Shown here one piece after another: positions 49,124 to 57,563 of a stretch of 64,000 nucleotides of DNA. A program made the translations under genes and the position numbers. Each line of letters starts with the position of its first letter. The stretch's first letter is position 1. Source of the DNA: Oscillospiraceae bacterium (GTDB lineage: Bacteria; Bacillota_A; Clostridia; Oscillospirales; Oscillospiraceae); contig JAILOS010000050.1 of the NCBI GenBank assembly GCA_024690695.1, forward strand, positions 96,834 through 160,833, given 5' to 3'. The notes under the pieces are model-generated. The model had not been told where the DNA came from. It saw only the letters and a list, made by a program, of their open reading frames with translations, and ran no database searches.

Positions 49124-49156
49124 AAAAAGGCTGCCTTTTAGAAAGGCAGCCTTTTT
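49124..49156. terminator. Bidirectional terminator between the OYE homologue and pcrA
   Basis: AAAAAGGCTGCCTTT and AAGGCAGCCTTTTT form a stem around TAGAA; the T-run and A-run serve both convergent genes. Confidence 0.85.
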
Positions 49157-51531
49157 CATTTCGCTTTCGTCATATTCATCGCGGCGACGCGGAGCATCAG
49201 CTTTTTCGTGCCGACCTTTTCAAACTGCACTTCGATCAGATGATCGCCGCCCATCGGCGTCATTTTGACAAGGACGCCCGGCCCGAAGGCCTTGTGCAGC
49301 ACGAGGTCGCCCACGGCGAAGGAATCGCGCTTCGGCGCGGCGGCCGCCGCTTTCGGCGCCGCGGGAGCCGGGGTATAGCGCGCCGCCGTCTGCGTATGCG
49401 GCGTGAACGAGGAGGCCGGAGACCGGTCGGAATACGCGTAGCCCCTGGGTATGTTCTTCTTTTCGATGCAGTTCGGCGGGATCTCGTCGACGAAGCGGGA
49501 GACGCGGTTCGACGTCGTGCGCCCGAAGAGCATGCGCTGACGCGCGCACACGATCTCGAGCCGACGCATCGCGCGCGTGATCGCGACGTAGCACAGGCGG
49601 CGCTCCTCCTCCATCTCCTCCGGCTCCCCGATCGCACGGACGCCGGGAAAGATCGTCTCCTCCATGCCGACCAGGAACACGCAGGGAAACTCAAGGCCCT
49701 TCGCGCTGTGCATCGTCATCATAGTCACGCAGTCGGCGTCCCGGTCGTAAGCGTCGAGGTCCGTGTACAGCGCGACGTCGGCCAGAAAGCCCGTGAGCGA
49801 GCAGTCGCCGGATTCCTTCTGGAAGCCGAGAATGCTGGTCTTGATCTCGCGCACGTTTTCCGCACGGGTCAGGTCCTCGTCGGTGTTCTTGTCCTCGAGC
49901 ATTTTCAGATAGCCGGTTCGCTCGAGCAGCTCGTCAAGAAGCTCGTCCGCGCTCGTACGCCCGGAAAGCTCGTGCAGCTCGTCGAGCATCGCGGCAAGCT
50001 GCCGCATCCGGATCGAGGCGCGCTGCAGCTCCGGGTACTCGTCCGCGCGTTTGAGTACCTCGTACAGGCTGATGCGCTCCCGGGCGGCGATCTCCTGCGC
50101 GCTTTCCACAGAGCGCGCGCCGATCCCGCGAGGCGGGTTGTTGATGATGCGGCTCAGCCGCAGGTCGTCCGAGGGGACGGCGATCACGCACAGATAGGCC
50201 AGCACATCCTTGACCTCGGCACGGTCGAAGAAGCGGGTTCCGCCGATGATGCGGTACGGGATCCCGTTGCGTTTGAAGGCGTATTCGAGCTGATTCGACT
50301 GCGCGTTCATCCGATAAAGGATCGCGTGATCCCGCCATTTGGCGCCCTTGCCGTAAGAAGCGAGGATCTGCGTGGCGACGTACTGCGCCTCCTCGTGCTC
50401 GTTGTCGGCGACGTAGAGGCGGATCGGCAAGCCCTTGTCCTTGTCCGTCCACAGCTCCTTGCCCTTGCGGCCGAGGTTGTTGCGGATCACGCCGTTGGCG
50501 GCCTCGAGGATCAGGCCCGTGCTGCGGTAATTCTGCTCCAGGCGGATCGTGCGGCAGCCGCGGTATCGGCTTTCAAAGGACAGGATATTCTCGATCGTCG
50601 CGCCGCGGAACTTGTAGATGCTCTGATCGTCGTCGCCTACGACGCAGATATTGCCCCAGCCGTCTGCCAGCAGCGAGGCAAAGAGATACTGCAGATGGTT
50701 CGTATCCTGATACTCGTCGATCAGCACGTAGCGAAAACGGCGCTGCCAGTAGCCGCGCACCTCTTCGTTTTCCTGCAGCAGCTTGACCGTGCAGGCGATC
50801 AGATCGTCGAAATCCATCGCTCCGGCGGCAAAGAGCCGGCGCGCATATTCCCGGTAAAACTCCCCGTACCGGATGCGGCGGATATCTCCGCTGCTGCGCG
50901 CGGCGGCCAGATACTGCTCCGCGCCGATCTGCGCGTCCTTCGCGCGGCTGATCTCCGCCAGCAGCGCCCGCGGCGGAAAGCTCTTCTCATCGAGGTTCAG
51001 ATCCTTGACGATCCGCTTGGCGAGGCTCTGGCTGTCCGAGGTGTCGTAAATCGTAAAGGACGAGGGATAGCCGAGCTTCTCCGCGTCGCGCCGGAGCATC
51101 CGCACGCAGGCCGAGTGAAAGGTGCAGGCCCAGACGTCCGCGGATTCGGGCCCGAGCATGCGCTCAAGCCTGTCCTTCAGCTCGTCGGCGGCCTTGTTCG
51201 TAAAGGTTATGGCGAGGATCCGCCAGGGCTCGACCGGTTCGACGGCGGCATAGCGCTCGCCCTCCGGACCGCCGCGGCGGATCGCTTCGAGCATGACTTG
51301 ATCGGCCCCGGCCGGCATCTCGTCGCTGTCGCTGCCGCGGCCGTATTTCAGCAGATTGGCAATGCGGTTGATGAGTACCGTGGTCTTGCCGCTTCCGGCT
51401 CCGGCCAGGATCAGCAGCGGCCCCTCCGTGGCCAACACCGCTTCCAGCTGCCTGTCGTTCAGACGGGGGAAGCTGCGGCGGATCAGCTCGCGCCGCGCTT
51501 CGATAAATCGTTGTTCAAAGTTCGTGTCCAT
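49156..51531 (-). CDS. pcrA: ATP-dependent DNA helicase PcrA/UvrD family
   Basis: The 791-residue superfamily 1A helicase acts in repair and removal of recombination intermediates. It has Walker A LLILAGAGSGKTTVLINRIA, motif Ia LAITFTNKAADELKDRLERM, WACTFHSACVRMLRRDAEKL, Walker B YVLIDEYQDTNHLQYLFASL, VVGDDDQSIYKFRGA, LEQNYRSTGLILEAANGVI and MTMHSAKGLEFPCVFLVGME. The C-terminal part after VSRFVDEIPPNCIEKK is linker plus a Tudor-like GDLVLHKAFGPGVLVKM. The ATG at 51531 lies seven bases after a -10 element and has no ribosome site, suggesting a leaderless mRNA. It follows sigF but has its own promoter. Confidence 0.93.
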   Translation of the reverse strand: MDTNFEQRFIEARRELIRRSFPRLNDRQLEAVLATEGPLLILAGAGSGKTTVLINRIANLLKYGRGSDSDEMPAGADQVMLEAIRRGGPEGERYAAVEPVEPWRILAITFTNKAADELKDRLERMLGPESADVWACTFHSACVRMLRRDAEKLGYPSSFTIYDTSDSQSLAKRIVKDLNLDEKSFPPRALLAEISRAKDAQIGAEQYLAAARSSGDIRRIRYGEFYREYARRLFAAGAMDFDDLIACTVKLLQENEEVRGYWQRRFRYVLIDEYQDTNHLQYLFASLLADGWGNICVVGDDDQSIYKFRGATIENILSFESRYRGCRTIRLEQNYRSTGLILEAANGVIRNNLGRKGKELWTDKDKGLPIRLYVADNEHEEAQYVATQILASYGKGAKWRDHAILYRMNAQSNQLEYAFKRNGIPYRIIGGTRFFDRAEVKDVLAYLCVIAVPSDDLRLSRIINNPPRGIGARSVESAQEIAARERISLYEVLKRADEYPELQRASIRMRQLAAMLDELHELSGRTSADELLDELLERTGYLKMLEDKNTDEDLTRAENVREIKTSILGFQKESGDCSLTGFLADVALYTDLDAYDRDADCVTMMTMHSAKGLEFPCVFLVGMEETIFPGVRAIGEPEEMEEERRLCYVAITRAMRRLEIVCARQRMLFGRTTSNRVSRFVDEIPPNCIEKKNIPRGYAYSDRSPASSFTPHTQTAARYTPAPAAPKAAAAAPKRDSFAVGDLVLHKAFGPGVLVKMTPMGGDHLIEVQFEKVGTKKLMLRVAAMNMTKAK

Positions 51532-51538
51532 GCGCCCG

Positions 51539-51567
51539 ATTGTACCACAAAGCACAGCCGGTTACAA
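51539..51567 (-). promoter_or_regulatory. Promoter for pcrA with leaderless geometry
   Basis: TTGTAA (51567-51562), 17 bases, TACAAT (51544-51539) preceded by TGG. Seven bases (CGGGCGC) separate the -10 from the ATG, so transcription should start at or beside the start codon. Confidence 0.65.
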
Positions 51568-51576
51568 GGGTGGAAA

Positions 51577-52287
51577 TCAGGCGATCATCGCTGTGCGCAG
51601 CCGCTCGACGGCGCGGCGCTCGAGACGGGAGATCTGCACCTGCGATACGTTCAGCACCTGCGCGCATTTCTGCTGAGTCAGACCGTGAAAAAAGCGAAGG
51701 GCTACGACCGCGCGTTCCCGCTCCGGCAGCTTTTCGATCGCCAGATGGAGCGCGACGCTCTCCAGCATCCGCTCGTCGGCCTGGTAATCCCCCAGCACCC
51801 GCTCAAGCGAAAAATGCTCGTCGCCGGACTCCCGGTGCAGACTTTCAGTCGGTCCGGAGGCCGTCTCCGCGAAGGCGATCTCCTCCGGACTGAGCCCTGA
51901 GGCCTCGGAAAGCTCCGAGAGCGTCGGCTCACGTCCGAGCCGCTGCTCGAGCTCGCCGCGCTGTCTGCGGAGCTTCGCCGCCTGCTCCTTGAGGCCGCGG
52001 CTGACCTTCACGGCGCCGTCGTCGCGCAGAAAGCGCCGGATCTCCCCGGCGATCTTCGGGACGGCGTAGGTGGAAAACTGCGTGCCGAAGCCCTCGTCGA
52101 AGCCGTCTACGGCCTTCAGAAAGCCGACGCAGCCGAGCTGGTACAGATCCTCCGGCTCGGCGCCGCGCCCGAAAAAGCGCCGCGCAACGCTCCAGATCAG
52201 GCCGGAGTTTTCCTCGACCAGACGCCCGGATGCCTCCCGGTCGCCCTGCTGCGCCGCGCGGATCTCGCGGAGAAGCTCTTCTCTCAC
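51577..52287 (-). CDS. sigF: Forespore sigma factor SigF
   Basis: The 236-residue sigma factor has region 2 GLIWSVARRFFGRGAEPEDL YQLG-type helices, then AVDGFDEGFGTQFSTYAVPK, IAGEIRRFLRDDGAVKVSRG, region 3 AKLRRQRGELEQRLGREPTL and region 4 LPERERAVVALRFFHGLTQQ with helix-turn-helix VLNVSQVQISRLERRAVERL. It drives early forespore genes and is held by SpoIIAB. It overlaps spoIIAB by four bases in the classical spoIIA order. The ATG has AGGGTGAGAG upstream. Confidence 0.95.
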   Translation of the reverse strand: MREELLREIRAAQQGDREASGRLVEENSGLIWSVARRFFGRGAEPEDLYQLGCVGFLKAVDGFDEGFGTQFSTYAVPKIAGEIRRFLRDDGAVKVSRGLKEQAAKLRRQRGELEQRLGREPTLSELSEASGLSPEEIAFAETASGPTESLHRESGDEHFSLERVLGDYQADERMLESVALHLAIEKLPERERAVVALRFFHGLTQQKCAQVLNVSQVQISRLERRAVERLRTAMIA

Positions 52288-52724
52288 CCTTTGTTCGCCC
52301 GAGCCCTGATCCGGCGGCGCATCGTGACGGTCGTCCCTTTACCGGGGCGAGAGCGGACCTTGAGCGTGTCCATAAAGCTGCCCATGATCGTAAAGCCCAT
52401 GCCGCTGCGCTCCTCGCCGCCCGTCGTCACGAGCGGCTGCATCGCCTTTTCCACGTCCTCAATGCCGACGCCGTGGTCCTTGACGGATACCTCAAAGGTC
52501 TGCGGCTCCAGGATGCGAAGACGCAGCGAAACCAGACCGATGCTGTCCGGGTAGGCGTGGACGATCGCGTTTGTCACCGCCTCGGAGACGGCTGTTTTGA
52601 TGTCCCCCAGCTCGTCGAGCGTCGGGTCGAGCTGCGCGGCGAAGGCGGCCGCCGCCGCCCGTGCGAAGGCCTCGTTCCGGCTCCGGCTCGGAAATTCGAG
52701 TTTTATGTAGTTGCAGTCTTTCAA
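52284..52724 (-). CDS. spoIIAB: Anti-sigma F factor SpoIIAB
   Basis: The 146-residue GHKL-fold protein binds SigF and phosphorylates SpoIIAA. It starts KDCNYIKLEFPSRSRNEAFA and has N-box DIKTAVSEAVTNAIVHAYPD, G1-box VKDHGVGIEDVEKAMQPL and G2 SGMGFTIMGSFMDTLKVRS. The ATP-lid and catalytic Glu region are intact. It overlaps both neighbours by four bases. Confidence 0.95.
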   Translation of the reverse strand: MKDCNYIKLEFPSRSRNEAFARAAAAAFAAQLDPTLDELGDIKTAVSEAVTNAIVHAYPDSIGLVSLRLRILEPQTFEVSVKDHGVGIEDVEKAMQPLVTTGGEERSGMGFTIMGSFMDTLKVRSRPGKGTTVTMRRRIRARANKG

Positions 52725-53050
52725 GTCAATCCTCCTACTCTTCCTGTTTCGACGGGAACGAGGCGGTCCACGCCCGAGGCGTCGATCACGCGAAGCGCCT
52801 GCTTGAGCGGGTTTTCGATCCAGGTCCTGCCGCCGATCCTTTTCATGTGGTTGGCCGTGCGGACAATCACGGCGATGCCCGAAGAGTCCATAAAGCTCAG
52901 AGCGGACAGGTCGAGCACGCAGTCTCTCGGCACGTATTCGTCGATCAGCTCGTCTATTCCGAGGCTCGTGGAGCGCGCTTCATGCTGGTCCAGCTCGCCC
53001 TGCAGATAGATCGTCAGGCGTCCGGCGCTGAAGGCGGTGCTGAGGTTCAT
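52721..53050 (-). CDS. spoIIAA: Anti-anti-sigma factor SpoIIAA
   Basis: The 109-residue STAS-domain protein releases SigF from SpoIIAB when unphosphorylated. GELDQHEARSTSLGIDELID and VLDLSALSFMDSSGIAVIVR carry the phosphorylatable serine in the DSSG motif. I start it at ATG 53050 because AGAGGAG lies about seven bases upstream; upstream in-frame ATGs at 53074 and 53086 lie before or within that site and the hairpin. It is first in the operon; no clear sigma-H promoter could be recognised. Confidence 0.93.
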   Translation of the reverse strand: MNLSTAFSAGRLTIYLQGELDQHEARSTSLGIDELIDEYVPRDCVLDLSALSFMDSSGIAVIVRTANHMKRIGGRTWIENPLKQALRVIDASGVDRLVPVETGRVGGLT

Positions 53051-53076
53051 TCGATCATCTCCTCTTTGGGACATAA

Positions 53077-53115
53077 AAAATGTCACCGTAAAGCACGTGT
53101 TTACGGTGACATTTT
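53077..53115 (-). terminator. Terminator of valS
   Basis: AAAATGTCACCGTAAA and TTTACGGTGACATTTT form a perfect 16-pair stem around GCACGTG, with more T on the minus strand. It separates valS from spoIIAA, so the spoIIA operon's promoter must lie in or after it. Confidence 0.85.
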
Positions 53116-53145
53116 ATCTTATTGCCGCTGCGGATCGCGTCGAAT

Positions 53146-55767
53146 TCAGCCGAGCGCGGCCAAACTTGTCCGCAGATTCTCGATCAGCGCCTCGAGCTTT
53201 GCCTTCTTCTCGCGCTCAAGATCGACGATCGCCGCCGGCGCGCGCTCGACGAAGTTTTTATTGGCGAGCTTGCCGTTCTGCGCGGCGAGCTGCTTTTCCG
53301 CGTTTGCGAGCTCCTTGTTGATCCGGGCGCGTTCTTTATCCAGATCGACCAGCTCCGCCATCGGCATGAACATTCGGGCGTTGTCGGTCACGACGGAGAC
53401 CATGCCCTCGCTGCCCTCGGGCGCTTCGGCGCGGACGGTGATCTCGCCGGCGTAGGCGAGCTTGCCGATATAGCTGCGGCCGGCCTCAAAGGCCTCGCGC
53501 TTATCCGTCGCAATAATGAGATGCGCCTTGCGGGAGGGCGGCACGTTCATCTCGCTGCGGCGGGCGCGCACGGCCTTGATCGCCTCCATGACCATCTCGA
53601 AGCGCTGCTCGTCCTCGCGGAAGCAGAGCTCCTCGCTAAAGCTCGGATAACGCTCGATCATCAGGGCTTCGCCCTCGTGCGGCAGCGCCTGCCAGATCTC
53701 CTCCGTGATGAAGGGCATGAAGGGGTGTGCGAGCTTGAGGATCTCGGTGAGCACGAAAAGCAGCACCTTCTGCGCGCCGATCCGGCTCTCCTCGTCCGTG
53801 CCGTTGAGGCGGGGCTTCGTCAGCTCGATATACCAGTCGCAGAAGCTGTCCCAGATAAAGTCGTAGATCTTGCCCGCGGCCACGCCGAGCTCGAACGCGT
53901 CCATGTTCTCGCAGACCTCGCCCACCACGTCGTTGAGCTTGGAGAGGATCCACTTGTCCTCGATCTCCAGCTTTTCGGGCAGCTCGTTCTTCTCGATCGT
54001 GAGGTTCATCATCACGAAGCGGCTGGCGTTCCAGAGCTTGTTGCAGAAATTGCGCATCGCTTCGCACTTTTCCACATAGAAGCGCATATCGTTGCCGGGG
54101 CTGTTGCCGGTGATGAGGTTGTAGCGCAGCGCGTCGGCGCCGTACCGGTCCACCATTTCGAGCGGGTCGATGCCGTTGCCGAGCGACTTGGACATCTTGC
54201 GTCCCTGGCTGTCGCGCACCAGACCGTGGATCAGCACGGTCCTGAAGGGCTCGCGGTTCATCTGCTCCATGCCGGAGAAGATCATGCGCGCCACCCAGAA
54301 GAAGATGATATCGTAGCCGGTGATCATTACCGTCGTCGGGTACCAGTACTTGAGCTCCTCGGTCTCCTCGGGCCAGCCCATCGTGGAGAAGGGCCAGAGC
54401 GCGGAGGAGAACCAGGTGTCCAGCACGTCCTCTTCGCGGCGGATTTTCCTGCTGCGGCAGCGCTCGCATTCGCAGGGATCCTCCCGACTGACGGTGATGT
54501 GTCCGCAGTCCTCGCAGGTCCAGGCCGGGATCTGATGGCCCCACCAGAGCTGACGGGAGATGCACCAGTCGTGCACGTTCTCCATCCAGTTGAGATAAGT
54601 CTTCGTAAAGCGTTCGGGCACGAAGCGGATGCGCCCGTCCTTCACGACCTCGATCGCCTTTTTGGCCAGCGGCTCCATCTTCACGAACCACTGGGGGCTC
54701 GTCAGCGGTTCCACGGTCGTGCCGCAGCGGTAGCAGCAGCCGACGTTGTGGCTGTAGGGCTCGGTCTTGACGAGATAGCCCTGCTCCTCGAGATCGGCGA
54801 CGATGGCCTTCCGCGCCTCGTAGCGGTCCAGCCCGTCGTACTTTCCGCCGTTGATGATCTTCGCGTCGCCGTCGATCACCTGAATCTGCTCCAGATTGTG
54901 GCGCAGACCGACCTCGTAGTCGTTCGGGTCGTGGCAGGGCGTCATCTTCACCGCGCCGGTGCCGAAGCCGAGCTCCACGTAATCGTCCGCGACGATCGGC
55001 AGGCGGCGTCCCACCAGCGGCAGGATCGCATACTTGCCGACAAGATGCGTGTAGCGCTCGTCCGCGGGGTTCACGGCCACGCCTGTATCGCCCAGCATCG
55101 TCTCCGGGCGGGTCGTCGCCACGATCAGCGCCTCGTCGGAGTTCTCGATGGGGTAGCGGATATACCAGAAGCTGCCGGGAATGTCCTTGTATTCCACTTC
55201 CGCGTCGCTCAGCGCGGTGCGGCAGTGCGGGCACCAGTTGATGATGCGGCTGCCCTTGTAGATCAGGCCCTTGTCGTAGAGATCACAGAAAGCCTCGCGC
55301 ACCGCCTTCGCACAGGTCTCGTCCATCGTGAAGCGGCTGCGCTCCCAGTCGCAGGACACGCCCATGCTCTTCTGCTGCTCAACGATCCGGTCGCCGTATT
55401 TTCCCTTCCAGTCCCAGACGCGCTCGAGGAATTTTTCACGGCCGAGATCGTAGCGGGTCTTGCCCTCCTCCTTGCGGAGAACCTCCTCCACCTTGATCTG
55501 CGTGGCGATGCCGGCGTGATCGACGCCGGGGAGCCAGAGCGCGGCATAGCCCTGCATGCGCTTGTAGCGCGTGACGATGTCCTGCAGCGCCGCGTCCATC
55601 GCATGGCCCATATGGAGCTGCCCCGTCACGTTCGGGGGCGGCATCATGATCGAGAAGGGCTTCTTTTCCGGGTCGATCACGCCCTTGAAGTAACCGCCCT
55701 TCATCCACATGTCGTAGATCTTCTTCTCCACCGACTGCGGATCGTACACCTTCGGAAGTTCTTTCAT
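53146..55767 (-). CDS. valS: Valyl-tRNA synthetase
   Basis: The 873-residue class I synthetase has the HIGH region MPPPNVTGQLHMGHAMDAAL, the editing domain RPETMLGDTGVAVNPADERY, SLKY/KMSKS element GRKMSKSLGNGIDPLEMVDR, the anticodon-binding helical domain and a C-terminal coiled coil (LVDLDKERARINKELANAEK) typical of ValRS. It is preceded by the YcxB-like gene at 18 bases with AGAAGGAG before the ATG, and the pair is governed by a T-box. Confidence 0.97.
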   Translation of the reverse strand: MKELPKVYDPQSVEKKIYDMWMKGGYFKGVIDPEKKPFSIMMPPPNVTGQLHMGHAMDAALQDIVTRYKRMQGYAALWLPGVDHAGIATQIKVEEVLRKEEGKTRYDLGREKFLERVWDWKGKYGDRIVEQQKSMGVSCDWERSRFTMDETCAKAVREAFCDLYDKGLIYKGSRIINWCPHCRTALSDAEVEYKDIPGSFWYIRYPIENSDEALIVATTRPETMLGDTGVAVNPADERYTHLVGKYAILPLVGRRLPIVADDYVELGFGTGAVKMTPCHDPNDYEVGLRHNLEQIQVIDGDAKIINGGKYDGLDRYEARKAIVADLEEQGYLVKTEPYSHNVGCCYRCGTTVEPLTSPQWFVKMEPLAKKAIEVVKDGRIRFVPERFTKTYLNWMENVHDWCISRQLWWGHQIPAWTCEDCGHITVSREDPCECERCRSRKIRREEDVLDTWFSSALWPFSTMGWPEETEELKYWYPTTVMITGYDIIFFWVARMIFSGMEQMNREPFRTVLIHGLVRDSQGRKMSKSLGNGIDPLEMVDRYGADALRYNLITGNSPGNDMRFYVEKCEAMRNFCNKLWNASRFVMMNLTIEKNELPEKLEIEDKWILSKLNDVVGEVCENMDAFELGVAAGKIYDFIWDSFCDWYIELTKPRLNGTDEESRIGAQKVLLFVLTEILKLAHPFMPFITEEIWQALPHEGEALMIERYPSFSEELCFREDEQRFEMVMEAIKAVRARRSEMNVPPSRKAHLIIATDKREAFEAGRSYIGKLAYAGEITVRAEAPEGSEGMVSVVTDNARMFMPMAELVDLDKERARINKELANAEKQLAAQNGKLANKNFVERAPAAIVDLEREKKAKLEALIENLRTSLAALG

Positions 55768-55785
55768 CGTATACTCCTTCTGTTC

Positions 55786-56304
55786 TTACTTGATTTCCTT
55801 GATCGTCAGTCCCGTCTTTCGTTCGATAAAGGCTCCGAAGGCGGCGGGATCGCCCTCGGTAAAGCAGCGCTCCGGCAGGATCTGCGCTTTTCGCTTGTCG
55901 ACATAGAGGTAATACGCGTCTTTATAATGCACAAGCTCGGTATAGCCCGTATACTCGACGACAGTCGAAAGGCCCTTCGCCTCCGCGCGCACGTTTTCTT
56001 CGTTGGCCGTCAGCGCTACGGTCCCCTGCGCCGAAATGACCTTCAGCGCAGCGCGGGCGCGGATCTCACGGAGGGCGAAATAGAGGATAAGCACGACAAG
56101 CACCAGCAGATAATAAAACAGGAGCTCGCCGTTGAAGGCTCCGTAATACAGCAGCAGGCCGCCGCTGACGAGCATGAGGATCACCCCCAGCGCCATCACG
56201 AGCTTTGAAATAATATAGAACGCTCTGCTTCGTACCAACTGATGCAGCTTTTCAAACTGCCGCATATCCTGCAGCGTATAGTCCAGCTCCGCTCGAAACT
56301 GCAT
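55786..56304 (-). CDS. YcxB-like membrane protein
   Basis: The 172-residue product starts MQFRAELDYTLQDMRQFEKL and has two membrane helices, IISKLVMALGVILMLVSGGL and LLFYYLLVLVVLILYFALRE. A C-terminal YcxB-type beta domain follows: EENVRAEAKGLSTVVEYTGY, TELVHYKDAYYLYVDKRKAQ and ILPERCFTEGDPAAFGAFIE. Function is not known for this family. The start is at ATG 56304 after AGGGAG; a longer frame extends back into the T-box and is rejected. It lies between the valine T-box and valS, so it should be made when valyl-tRNA is short. Confidence 0.85.
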   Translation of the reverse strand: MQFRAELDYTLQDMRQFEKLHQLVRSRAFYIISKLVMALGVILMLVSGGLLLYYGAFNGELLFYYLLVLVVLILYFALREIRARAALKVISAQGTVALTANEENVRAEAKGLSTVVEYTGYTELVHYKDAYYLYVDKRKAQILPERCFTEGDPAAFGAFIERKTGLTIKEIK

Positions 56305-56324
56305 CCCTTCTCCCTCCTTCCCAA

Positions 56325-56558
56325 CGAAAAACGCCCCGAGACAAAGTCTCAGGGCGATCGTAAAAACCGCGGTACCACCTGAATTCCGCCTGACGCGGCA
56401 CTCAAAAGCCCTTAACGCGAGCTGCACGGCGGCGCTACATCTCTTCACGCCGCTTGCTCCGAGCCGACCTTCCGCGCCGCTTCACAAGGGCTTTCACCTT
56501 CCGCCCTCTCTCTGCAATCCGTCGAACGCGTACTCCTGCTCTTCCCAGCAAAAAGATG
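56325..56558 (-). promoter_or_regulatory. T-box riboswitch upstream of ycxB-like gene and valS
   Basis: The minus strand has the T-box core AGGTGGTACCGCGG (56380-56367), a terminator CGCCCTGAGAC/GTCTCGGGGCG with TTTTT (56356-56325), and stem I with AGAGAGGGCGGAAGGTGAA. A GTC triplet at 56468-56466 after GAAG is a possible valine specifier. Uncharged tRNA-Val would allow read-through into the YcxB-like gene and valS. Confidence 0.9.
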
Positions 56559-56563
56559 CTCTT

Positions 56564-56591
56564 ATTATAGACGCATTTTCGGATTTGTCAA
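56564..56591 (-). promoter_or_regulatory. Promoter for the valine T-box transcript
   Basis: TTGACA (56591-56586), 16 bases, TATAAT (56569-56564) on the minus strand. Confidence 0.8.
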
Positions 56592-56608
56592 TCGGTTTTC
56601 GGCGCTGT

Positions 56609-57424
56609 TCACGCCTTTTTTGACAGATATTCACAGGCTGAGAGCGCGGCGACGTTTCCCTCTCCGACAGCCCGGGCGATCTGATAGGGCTTGCCGGTAC
56701 AGTCGCCGGCGGCGAACACGCCGGGCACGTCCGTGGACAGATCCGGCCGTGTCACGATCCCGCCGTTTTCATAGACGAGACCGGGGACGAGCCGCGTCAC
56801 CGAGACCGTGTCCTTGATGACGAAAATCCCGTCGACCGGCGTTTCTTCCCCGCGAAACACGAGCCGGTCCGCCTTCAGACCGCCGCGGATCTCGTAGCGC
56901 CCGTTTTCGGGATAACGCAGCACGCGGCAGCCGATGCTCTCCAGAAAATCCGCGTCCTCCGCCGCCTCGCGGCCCGAGCCGACCACCGCGACCGTCTTGC
57001 CGCGGTAGAGCATCCCGTCGCAGGTCGCGCAGTAGCTGACGCCGCGGCCCAGATACTCCTCCTCGCCGGGAAAGAGCTTTTCCCGGGTAATGCCGACGGT
57101 GAGAATCAGCGCGCGGGCCTGGTAATAGTCGTTTCCGACGGCGACGCCGAAAAACCCGTCCATCGGCAGCACGTTCAGCGCACGACCCCGGATCAGATCG
57201 TCGGCGTTTTCCTCGATCTGCCGGGCAAACAGCCCGGCCATCTCCCGGCCGCTCATCGGCGGAAGCCCGGGATAGTTCGTGATGCGCTCGGCGCGCCAGA
57301 GGCTGCCGGTCTCCGGGCCGTTTGCGACGACGGCCACGGTCTTGCCGCGGTTTTTCGCCGTGAGCAGCGCCGAAGCCGCAGCCGGGCCGCCGCCGACGAT
57401 CAGAATATCGTACAGTTCAAGCAT
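56609..57424 (-). CDS. Thioredoxin-reductase-like flavoprotein, probably not NADPH-dependent
   Basis: The 271-residue protein has the FAD site YDILIVGGGPAAASALLTAK, the redox pair YCATCDG (CxxC), GIFVIKDTV and the second FAD block VPGVFAAGDCTGKPYQIARA. Bacterial TrxB is usually about 300-320 residues. The central domain here keeps VVGSGREAAEDADFLES but is short, and the HRRDxxRA motif that binds NADPH phosphate is replaced by RYPENGRYEIRG. Clostridia have ferredoxin-dependent flavin thioredoxin reductases (FFTR) with such losses, and I favour that type; NADH use or a non-thioredoxin partner is possible. No thioredoxin gene is adjacent. Confidence 0.85.
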   Translation of the reverse strand: MLELYDILIVGGGPAAASALLTAKNRGKTVAVVANGPETGSLWRAERITNYPGLPPMSGREMAGLFARQIEENADDLIRGRALNVLPMDGFFGVAVGNDYYQARALILTVGITREKLFPGEEEYLGRGVSYCATCDGMLYRGKTVAVVGSGREAAEDADFLESIGCRVLRYPENGRYEIRGGLKADRLVFRGEETPVDGIFVIKDTVSVTRLVPGLVYENGGIVTRPDLSTDVPGVFAAGDCTGKPYQIARAVGEGNVAALSACEYLSKKA

Positions 57425-57493
57425 GGGAATGCCCCCGTTTCTCTCTTTGGCTTCATTATATCGGAACCGCGCCGCTTTGAAAAGCTTTTTTTC

Positions 57494-57522
57494 TTGAAAT
57501 TACCGGACGCTTCGTATATAAT
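57494..57522 (+). promoter_or_regulatory. Promoter for glnS
   Basis: TTGAAA (57494-57499), 17 bases, TATAAT (57517-57522), 42 bases before the ATG. Confidence 0.8.
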
Positions 57523-57563
57523 AGCACAGTATTTCAACCGAGGTACGGCAAGGAGTGACCAGT

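Noticed and set aside
53122..56208. A 1028-residue open frame antisense to valS and the YcxB-like gene
   Set aside because: Same reasons: complete overlap with real genes, His/Leu/Ala-rich shadow composition and no ribosome site.
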